Assembly: GCA_036362985.1 (NCBI GenBank)
Contig: JAYGXS010000005.1
Span: 25,821,869-25,885,868, forward strand
Origin: Ligula intestinalis
Lineage: Eukaryota; Platyhelminthes; Cestoda; Diphyllobothriidea; Diphyllobothriidae
Reading direction: 5' to 3'
DNA: 64,000 bases
Shown here: positions 58,184 through 63,960 of the stretch, in pieces
Numbering within the stretch: position 1 is the stretch's first letter
How the letters are laid out: each line of letters opens with the position of its first letter
Position numbers and translations under genes: made by a program
Notes under the pieces: model-generated
What the model saw: only the letters and a program-made list of their open reading frames with translations
What the model was told of the DNA's origin: nothing
Database searches by the model: none

Positions 58184-58723
58184 TTGGAGCAGCCACCCTG
58201 GGGCATACGAGTGGTCCACAGACCCAGCGGTGATTACAACAGTCGGGCAGCCGATGGGAGACACGCGAGGCCGTCACCAGTCTGGTCGCAGTCGCCCCCG
58301 AGCGGGCGCGATGTGCAGACAGATCCACCAGGGACTACAACAGCCGAACAGGCGAGCGGGTGCGATGGGCGGACAGATCGACCGATGACTACAACAGCCG
58401 TGCAGCAAATGGGAGACACGCGAGGCCGGCGCCAGTCCGAGTGCAGTCGCATTCCGAGCGCGCGCGATGAGCGGACATATCCACCGGGGACTACACCAAC
58501 CGAGCATGTGACAGGAGTCACACATGGTCGTCTACAGTCGCCCACGGAGAGGCAGAGGCCAATCCACGACCAACAAAATGACCAGGGTCGGTGCATTGAG
58601 CCAACACAAATAAACGTCCAGCAGGACGACCAGGGTGCGCACTTAACACACTTCTATCATACGAGACAGTCAGCAAGACAAAACAAGTCTAGGCAAGCAG
58701 AAACAACCACCTTACCACTTTGA
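58184..58723 (+). CDS. PLE C-terminal tail frame, copy a, ending in a hammerhead
   Basis: A 179-codon frame, Arg/Thr/Gln-rich, with imperfect internal repeats (GDTRGRRQSECSR-like and PPGTTTAEQASGCDGRTDRP). Its end reads THFYHTRQSARQNKSRQAET, TTLPL, then the stop TGA at 58,721-58,723. The end resembles that of copy b (HRYNTRWVARHSESRQAGTH, NPPL) and, more loosely, the tail downstream of the GIY-YIG on the minus strand. I infer a PLE C-terminal extension because of its position just before the terminal hammerhead. It may have lost the upstream RT/GIY-YIG; the true start is unknown. Confidence 0.5.
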   Translation: MEQPPWGIRVVHRPSGDYNSRAADGRHARPSPVWSQSPPSGRDVQTDPPGTTTAEQASGCDGRTDRPMTTTAVQQMGDTRGRRQSECSRIPSARDERTYPPGTTPTEHVTGVTHGRLQSPTERQRPIHDQQNDQGRCIEPTQINVQQDDQGAHLTHFYHTRQSARQNKSRQAETTTLPL

Positions 58724-58770
58724 TGATTGAAAAAGCGTGCTTTGGAAACGTCATCACCAATAAAATGTGG
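58714..58770 (+). ncRNA. PLE-type hammerhead ribozyme motif, copy a
   Basis: UUGAUGA (58,720-58,726; C3 to U) is followed by a stem II segment (TTGAAAAAGCGTGCTTTG) and GAAACGUC (58,745-58,752). The four bases ACGU form a minimal loopless stem III, with cleavage expected after GUC at 58,752. Outer bases ACCAC and GTGGT could close stem I. The C3 change would probably weaken or abolish activity. Confidence 0.65.
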
Positions 58771-58910
58771 TCCATGAAGGCGCCTTTTCTGCTTCGTCTG
58801 ATTTGGGGGATGAGGAGCGGGATATATATATATATATATATATCATCATCCCCCAAAGAAGGTGAAGAAGAAAACAAGGCGATGTCATGGACCACACTGT
58901 AATTGTACTG
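58769..58910. repeat. Palindrome with central (TA)n between two hammerhead ends
   Basis: The left arm (GTGGTCCATGAAGGCGCC, TTTT, then GGGGGATGAGGAGCGGG) and the right arm read on the other strand (GTGGTCCATGACATCGCC, TTGTTTTC, then CTTTGGGGGATGATGA) are inverted copies around ATATATAT. The right arm continues into a minus-strand hammerhead 3' half at 58,910. The same arrangement occurs at 63,752-63,994. Confidence 0.8.
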
Positions 58911-58935
58911 ACGTTTCGGAAATATAGAAGACAGA
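58885..58935 (-). ncRNA. 3' half of a PLE-type hammerhead
   Basis: On the minus strand TATTTCC, GAAACGUC (58,917-58,910), AGTACAATTACAGTGTGGTCC matches the other PLE hammerheads. The CUGAUGA half is missing: upstream sequence is CTGTCTGTCTTCTATA. So the motif is truncated where the copy b reading frame begins. Confidence 0.7.
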
Positions 58936-59297
58936 CAGGCGACGGGGGATGTAGGAGGACGGGCAGAGAGGGCCTTCGCCGCGCACATGACCGTAATGAC
59001 TCACCTACCCACCGACGGACACCGGACCCGGAACGAGGGCTGATCCGCGCATCCGGCTCAGAGGGGAGGTCGGGCGGTGGTCACACTACCGGGCCGGTTA
59101 ACTTAGACGCGTTAACGACACACGGACAGGCAATGGATAACACACACGGGCGCCAGCCACCCACAATGGAGGTGCCGCAGCCAATCCACGGACAGAACGA
59201 AGTTCAGCGCTCGTGCGTCAGCCATCGCTACAACACCAGATGGGTTGCGCGGCATTCTGAATCTCGGCAAGCAGGAACACACAACCCACCACTCTGA
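58887..59297 (+). CDS. PLE C-terminal tail frame, copy b, ending in a hammerhead
   Basis: A 136-codon frame; its first codons are antisense to the hammerhead remnant, so the true 5' limit is later (about 58,930). It contains RRTGREGLRRAHDRNDSPTH, PTMEVPQPIHGQNEVQRSC, then HRYNTRWVARHSESRQAGTH, NPPL. The stop TGA (59,295-59,297) lies inside the hammerhead core. Shared blocks with copy a (QPIHGQN/RPIHDQQN, YNTRWVARHSESRQA/YHTRQSARQNKSRQA) show that both are versions of the same tail. Confidence 0.5.
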   Translation: MDHTVIVLTFRKYRRQTGDGGCRRTGREGLRRAHDRNDSPTHRRTPDPERGLIRASGSEGRSGGGHTTGPVNLDALTTHGQAMDNTHGRQPPTMEVPQPIHGQNEVQRSCVSHRYNTRWVARHSESRQAGTHNPPL

Positions 59298-59345
59298 TGA
59301 TGGAAAATAGGGTATTTCCAAAACGTCAGCACAATTACAGTGTGG
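59286..59345 (+). ncRNA. PLE-type hammerhead ribozyme motif, copy b
   Basis: CUGAUGA (59,294-59,300) is followed by stem II GGAAA...UUUCC with an AUAGGGUA loop, then AAAACGUC (59,320-59,327), where the usual GAAA is AAAA (G12 to A). ACGU gives the minimal stem III; AGCACAATTACAGTGTGGT follows the cleavage site. G12 is catalytically important in hammerheads, so this copy is likely inactive, but the architecture is clear. Confidence 0.75.
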
Positions 59346-59485
59346 TCCACGAGAGCGCCTTGTTTTGTTCTTCGCCTTCTTTGGGGGATGATGATCGGGA
59401 TAACTTATCTGGACCTCGTATCTTCACCTATGTTAATGTATATATGAGAAGGCAAGGTGATCACAGGAACCAAGGATTTAATGGC

Positions 59486-59530
59486 CTGACGCTTCGGAAT
59501 CAGACAAGCTTCTATTGTCAAAGGTAGTAA
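59486..59530 (-). ncRNA. Degenerate hammerhead at the end of the minus-strand PLE
   Basis: The minus strand reads CTTTGACAATAGAAGCTTGT, CTGATTCC, GAAGCGTC, AGGCC. By position and spacing it corresponds to the hammerhead in copies a and b, but both conserved boxes are changed (TTTGACA for CUGAUGA, GAAG for GAAA). A stop TGA lies at the equivalent place after a Tyr-Leu. It lies downstream of the GIY-YIG frame. Confidence 0.45.
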
Positions 59531-61560
59531 ATGCGCGAACGTTCACAGTATTTATAGGTAAAATTTAGCTAGGCATGGGGATGACTGCTGTCATGCGTCT
59601 GCGGGCTCGTCTTATCCGGAGGTGGTTACGTTGGTGGGATAATTGTCATTGATCGGGTGCGCATCGTTCGTAGGTTGGGCCCAGCCGACGTCATGTCGCC
59701 TTCACACCTTCCCTTTGAGGTGCAAATTGCGGTTGCCATGTTCGCGTTGACTTCTCGGTTGCTAGTGACCTGGCAGTCAAAGTCACCGTCGTCTCTTATC
59801 GGCGTGCTCACCCGCGTTCCCATCCTGTTGGCCACCTCACAGGCTTGTGGTCAAAACAGCTTGTCCCTCATTTGTCTTTGCGTCGGGTGGTCCTACGCCC
59901 TCGTTTGTGCTGTCGGCTGGTGCGTCTGGTCGGCGTTCCTGCCTCTGGTTCTGCTTCCTGTGCTTTTCTCGTAGACTTTGGTAGGCAACTGGTAGCGTCA
60001 CACACCGATTAATGGAGCTACTTGTGGTATGCCAGGCTTCGAGCGTCTCCCTGGTCGTTTGGTCGCTTCCACGCCCTATAATTTCAGCATCTTTGAAAGC
60101 GATCTTGAGCCCAGTGGCCGCGCAATGTTCTGCCACTAGAGAGCGTTCTTCCTGTCTGCGCACCGCTCCATCGTGCTCGGTCATACGTGTCTGCAATTGC
60201 TTGCCCGTTGCCCCTACATAGTTCATTTCGCAGGAACTGCAGTTGATACGGTACACGACATTGGCAGGTTCATTACCTATCGCCTGATCGTTGCCTCGGG
60301 TCTGTGGGCGATACTGATACCCAATGGTTACAGGAGTCGAGCAGCTGCATCAGACACGTTTGCGATGTACGGTAGCGCCCGCCAGACTTTTGGTTGGCTG
60401 ATTGTTGGCTTTCTAATCGGGTAAGTCCGCCTTCTCCGCTCTATGAAGCTCCGGGGGTACCCATTGACGGTGAAGATCTGCCGTAGATAGCGGAGTGCGG
60501 CCACTTTTTCGGCTGTTTCACTGCAGTGGGTTTCAGCCCTCTTTTAGAGACTTCGTACACAGCTGCGTTCGTGACACAATGGATGGTTGCTTTGGTAACT
60601 CAGGATCTGACGAGTGTTGGTAGCCTTCCTGTAAACCGTCGTCTTGAGGTTCCTGTCAGTCTTGCGATTAACCATCGTTTTCTGCCTCCATTGTGAATTG
60701 AATATCTGGAAAAATGGAGTTCAGGAAAGCATGAAAGTTGTTGACTCCTTCCCGCTTGATAATGACGAAAGTGTCCTCTTCATAACGCACCCGAAATTTG
60801 GGCTTGTGGTCGGCAAAAATTAACGTTTCCAACCTCTGTAGGACTGCCTCAGCGATGAAACCAGATAGAGGTGATTCCATCGGTGTACCTTTGGTTTGCT
60901 CGTAGACTGTCCCTTCAAAGGTAAAGTAAGTTCTGAGGCAGTACTTCAGCAAATGCAAGAGATGTCCACGTTTAGGTGTTTTGGCTGCCTTGATATATTG
61001 GCTGTCCAGTAGGTCGCTTACGGTTTCAATGGCAAGACTCTGCATGATCGAGGTGAATAATGAGGTGACGTCGAATGATATCATGATCTCATCTGCCTTG
61101 AGTTTTAATCCAGTTAGTCTCTCCAGAAAATCCGTGGCTGATCGGACTGTCATACATGAGCTCGACGTAAGGTGATTCAAACGTCGTAATATCCATTTGG
61201 CCAGGTTAAAGGTGGGTGTGCCACGGAGTGACACGATCGGACGAAGTGGAACACCCTCTTTGTGAACGGTGGGTAGGCCGTAAAGCCTTGCCATGGCTGC
61301 ATCATTCGGTTTGATGGCTTATCTTTCTGCTCTGGTCATTGCACCTTTGCTGTGTAGCGTGGTAAGTGTAAAGTTGATTTGATTTACAAACGTTTTCATC
61401 GGGTCCCCTTCACACTTCTGGTATGCTTCGTAGTCCTCGAATAATGCGTTGGCAAACTGTGGCTTACACCTGCCCCCCGGCTGCAGTAGTGGCCACCATT
61501 GATGCAGCTGTAAATCGCTCGTTGGCGTCGTGGGCCTTGGCTGGATGGATTGATGTCTAG
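59530..61560 (-). pseudogene. Penelope-like element, most complete copy (RT plus GIY-YIG)
   Basis: Minus strand, from high to low coordinates: an N-terminal frame (61,560-61,319: NPAYQALRTRHQ, NALFEDYEAYQKCEGDPMKT, LTTLHSKGAMTRAE), one stop or shift, then the RT frame 61,294-60,668 with MARLYGLPTVHKEGVPLRPI, TPTFNLAKWILRRLNHL, motif A MISFDVTSLFTSIM, GTPMESPLSGFIAEAV (motif B) and YEEDTFVIIKRE (motif C, usually YVDD). After frameshifts come THCSETAEKVAALRYLRQIF and PLGISIAHRPE, then the GIY-YIG frame 60,256-59,837: INCSSCEMNYVGATGKQLQT, RMTEHDGAVRRQEERSLVAE, TRETLEAWHTTSSSINRCV. A further tail (to 59,626) ends LRTMRTRSMTIIPPT. Few lesions suggest a fairly recent copy. Confidence 0.92.
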
Positions 61561-61860
61561 TACGGAGGGCTTGATAGGCTGGATTTAAGCCAATGGCCAG
61601 GTACGTCGAGGACACTTTTGTCTTAATCAAAAAGAACGAAGTTCAGGAGATCAAGACCACGACATTTGAACCAAGGACCCTCAGTCATTGTGTTCGAAAC
61701 ACTGCCTCTAGTCCATGGGTCCCCTTTACCAGAAGACTGAATATTGCTCATGTTAAAATAAAATTATGCTTAAACTATAAGTTCCGTTTATGCGTCATTG
61801 AGAAACGAAACAGAGAGAAGAATGATATTTTTAAAAATGGATATATATATATATATATGG
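61455..61860 (-). repeat. Inverted repeat arm 2 of the PLE cluster
   Basis: This is the reverse complement of arm 1 (57,664-58,080). On the plus strand it carries RYVEDTFVLIKKNEVQE (61,596-61,646), an orphan PLE motif C, head-to-head with the minus-strand PLE frame. Its outer end is the (TA)n tract 61,840-61,858 at which the satellite begins. Confidence 0.85.
61655..61721 (-). ncRNA. tRNA-like SINE module in arm 2
   Basis: This is the inverted counterpart of 57,811-57,877, with TGGACTAGAGGCAG as the A-box-like part and GGTTCAAATG as the B-box-like part. It is related in sequence to the tRNA-like part of the adjacent 309-bp satellite. Confidence 0.5.
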
Positions 61861-61881
61861 AGTGGATCCGACAAAGACAAG

Positions 61882-61939
61882 GGAGACCGGAATGGCCATT
61901 TCTNNNNNNNNNNTTAGCCGTCATCAGCCAGTCATACCC
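61882..61939 (-). ncRNA. Hammerhead, satellite unit 1 (interrupted by N gap)
   Basis: CUGAUGA is at 61,927-61,921 and GAAA at 61,902-61,899, with stem I GACUGG/CCGGUC. Ten Ns at 61,904-61,913 fall in the stem II loop, where other units have only about six bases, so the gap length is arbitrary. Confidence 0.75.
61904..61913. other. Assembly gap (10 N)
   Basis: Ten unknown bases lie inside the first satellite unit. Gaps inside tandem arrays often mean collapsed copies, so the true unit number may be larger than six. Confidence 0.95.
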
Positions 61940-62193
61940 AATCTCAGGGGTCGGAACCCCGGAGATTCGAAACCGGGACCTTTGGTCATTGGGTTTACCA
62001 CCCTACCTCGGCACCACGGGCACGTTGCTTTGTCGGTTTTGATCGGGGATATGATGGAACAACGGTGCTCATCCGATATATCTGGTAAGGACACATACTT
62101 GTCCCGGAAGTGCCTTGAGGCTCGTACTTAAGCGATATCAGGCTTGTCGCTTAGCGACCTCGTAATATTATGGAGTGGATCTGACAAAGACAG

Positions 62194-62248
62194 GAGAGAC
62201 CGGAATGACCATTTCTGGCTTGTAAGCCGTCATCAGCCAGTCATACCC
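62194..62248 (-). ncRNA. Type I hammerhead, satellite unit 2
   Basis: Minus strand: GACUGG, CUGAUGA (62,236-62,230), C, GGCU-UACA-AGCC as stem II, A, GAAA (62,215-62,212), UGGUCAU as a nearly self-complementary stem III, U at the cleavage position, then CCGGUC closing stem I (six pairs, one G-U). The pair next to the core in stem II is C-A, not the usual G-C. Confidence 0.85.
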
Positions 62249-62502
62249 ACTCTCAGGGGTCGGAACCCGCGAGATTCGAACATGGGACCTTTGGTCATTG
62301 GGCTAACCGCCCTACCTCGGCACCACGGGCTCGTTGCTTTGTCGGTTGTGATCGGGGATATGATGGAACAAGGGTGCTCATCCGATCTATCTGGTAAGGG
62401 CACATACTTTTCCCGGAAGTGCCTTGAGGCTCGTACTAAAGTGATATCAGGCTTGTCGCTTAGCGACCTCGCAATATGATGGAGTGGATCCGACAAAGAC
62501 AA

Positions 62503-62557
62503 GGGAGACCGGAATGGCCATTTCTGGCTTGTTAGCCTTCATCAGCCAGTCATACCC
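62503..62557 (-). ncRNA. Type I hammerhead, satellite unit 3
   Basis: CUGAUGA (62,545-62,539), stem II GGCU-AACA-AGCC, GAAA (62,524-62,521), stem III AUGGCCAU perfectly palindromic, cleavage after U, stem I GACUGG/CCGGUC plus an outer GGG/CCC helix across a small internal loop. The inner stem II position is A-A. Confidence 0.88.
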
Positions 62558-62571
62558 AATCTCAGGGGTCG

Positions 62572-62641
62572 GAGCCCCCGAGATTCGAACCCGGGACCTT
62601 TAGTCATTGGGTATACCACCCTATATCGGCACCACGGGCTC
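62572..62641 (-). ncRNA. tRNA-like module of satellite unit 3 (representative)
   Basis: GAGCCCGTGGTGCCGATATA opens the module (acceptor strand GAGCCC and A-box-like part). The T-arm is CCGGG, TTCGAAT, CTCGG with five pairs and a canonical B box. The 3' acceptor strand GGGGGCTC pairs with the 5' end over six of seven positions. The anticodon arm pairs at only about three positions, so it is a tRNA-derived Pol III promoter module and not a working tRNA. Confidence 0.8.
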
Positions 62642-62810
62642 GTTGCTTTGTCGGTTGTGATCGGGGATATGATGGAACAAATGTGCTCAACCGATCTATC
62701 TGGTAAGGGCGCATACTTGTCCCGGAAGTGCCTTGATGCTCGTACTTAAGCGATATCAGGCTTGTCGCTTAGCGACCTCATAATATTATGGAGTGGATCT
62801 GACAAAGACA

Positions 62811-62866
62811 GGAGAGACCGGAATGACCATTTCTGGCTTGTAAGCCGTCATCAGCCGGTCATACCC
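62811..62866 (-). ncRNA. Type I hammerhead, satellite unit 4
   Basis: CUGAUGA (62,854-62,848), GAAA (62,833-62,830). Stem I is GACCGG/CCGGUC, all Watson-Crick: the U-G wobble of the other units is replaced by C-G. Stem III is AUGGUCAU with one G-U, as in unit 2. Confidence 0.85.
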
Positions 62867-63121
62867 AATCTCAGGGGTCGGAACCTGCGAGATTCGAACA
62901 TGGGACCTTTGGTCATTGGGTTAACCGCCCTACCTCAGCACCACGGGCTCGTTGCTTTGTCGGTTGTGATCGGGGATATGATGGAACAACGGTGCTCATC
63001 CGATCTATCTGGTAAGGGCACATACTTGTCCCGGAAGGGCCTTGAGGCTCGTACTTGAGCGACATTAGGCTTGTCACTTAGCGATCTCAGAATATGATGG
63101 AGTTGATCCGTCAAAGACAAG

Positions 63122-63175
63122 GTAGACCGGAATGGCCATTTCTGGCTTGTTAGCCTTCATCAGCCAGTCATACCC
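63122..63175 (-). ncRNA. Type I hammerhead, satellite unit 5
   Basis: CUGAUGA (63,163-63,157), GAAA (63,142-63,139), stem III AUGGCCAU, stem I GACUGG/CCGGUC. The outer helix is weakened (UACC instead of UCCC). Confidence 0.85.
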
Positions 63176-63428
63176 AATCTCAGGGGTCAAAGCTCCCGAG
63201 ATTCGAACCCGGGACCTTTAGTCATTGGGTATACCACCCTATATCGGCACCACGGGCTCGTTGCTTTGTCGGTTGTGATCGGGGATATGATCGAACAAAT
63301 ATGCTCAACCGATCTATCTGGTAAGGGCGCATACTTGTCCCGGAAGTGCCTTGAGGCTCGTACTTAAGTGATATCAGGCTTGTCGCTTAGCGACCTCAGA
63401 ATATAATGGAGTGGATCCGACAAAGACA

Positions 63429-63484
63429 AGGGAGACCGGATTGGCCATTTCTGGCTTGTAAGCCTTCATCAGCCAGTCATACCC
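63429..63484 (-). ncRNA. Hammerhead, satellite unit 6 (stem III base changed)
   Basis: CUGAUGA (63,472-63,466) and GAAA (63,451-63,448) are kept, but the sequence after the core is AUGGCCAA instead of AUGGCCAU. The conserved A15.1-U16.1 pair is therefore lost, and cleavage is not expected in this unit. Confidence 0.8.
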
Positions 63485-63751
63485 AATCTCAGGGGTCAAA
63501 GCTCCCGAGATTCGAACCTGGGACCTTTAGTCATTGGGTATACCACCCTATATCGGCACCACGGGCTCGTTGCTTTGTCGGTTGTGATCGGAGATATGAT
63601 GGAACAAATGTGCTCAACCGATCTATCTGGTAAGGGCGCATACTTGTCCCGGAATTGCCTTGAGGCTCGTACTTAAGCGATATCAGGCTTGTCGCTTAGC
63701 GACCTCAGAATATGATGGAGTGGATCCGACAAAGACAAGGGAGACCGGAAT

Positions 63752-63834
63752 GGTCCATGGAGGCGCCTTTTCTTCTTCATCTTCTTTAGGGGATGAGGAG
63801 CGGGATAATTTATCTGGACCGTATATCTTTAGTC

Positions 63835-63891
<57 letters not shown>

Positions 63892-63960
63892 TGATCATCA
63901 TCCCCCAAACATGGTGAAGAAGGAAAAAGGCTCTGCCGTGGACTACACTGTAGTTGTGCT
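63752..63960. repeat. Second (TA)n-centred palindrome, right of the satellite
   Basis: The left arm GGTCCATGGAGGCGCC, TTTTCTTCTTC, GGGGATGAGGAGCGGG and the right arm on the other strand (AGTCCACGGCAGAGCC, TTTTTCC, TTTGGGGGATGATGA) surround a (TA)n tract at 63,838-63,889. It is homologous to 58,769-58,910. The satellite's last partial unit runs directly into the left arm at ATGG/TCCATGG. Confidence 0.8.

Larger units (their letters stand above)
61858..63752 (-). repeat. Tandem satellite of 309-bp units, each with a tRNA-like module and a hammerhead
   Basis: Unit starts (TGGAGTGGATC) fall at 61,858, 62,171, 62,480, 62,789, 63,098, 63,407 and 63,716; all steps are 309 bp except the first (313, containing an N gap). 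That gives six units plus a 37-bp partial unit. On the minus strand each unit has a tRNA-like module (A-box-like GTGGTGCCGAGGTAGGG, B-box GGTTCGAATC, a T-arm with five base pairs, and acceptor-like GAGCCC/GGGCTC in units 3, 5 and 6) followed about 30 nt later by a hammerhead. tRNA-like parts lie near 61,954-62,023, 62,265-62,333, 62,572-62,641, 62,883-62,950, 63,191-63,260 and 63,500-63,570. The architecture parallels the Schistosoma Sm-alpha repeats (Pol III promoter plus hammerhead). Confidence 0.93.

Noticed and set aside
58234..58596. Overlapping minus-strand frames (120 and 83 codons) opposite the PLE tail
   Set aside because: These are shadows of the plus-strand tail frame; internal repetition mirrors the DNA repeats there.
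61862..63058. Several plus-strand frames of about 90-150 codons repeating DPTKTRETGMAIS-like and SDLVILWSGSDKDRRD-like sequence
   Set aside because: They are translations of the 309-bp satellite in the antisense direction; their repetition follows the DNA repeat and not a protein.
61954..63570. Functional tRNA genes in the satellite
   Set aside because: The T-arm and B box are good, but the anticodon stem pairs poorly and the module is embedded in a repeat; it is a tRNA-derived promoter relic.
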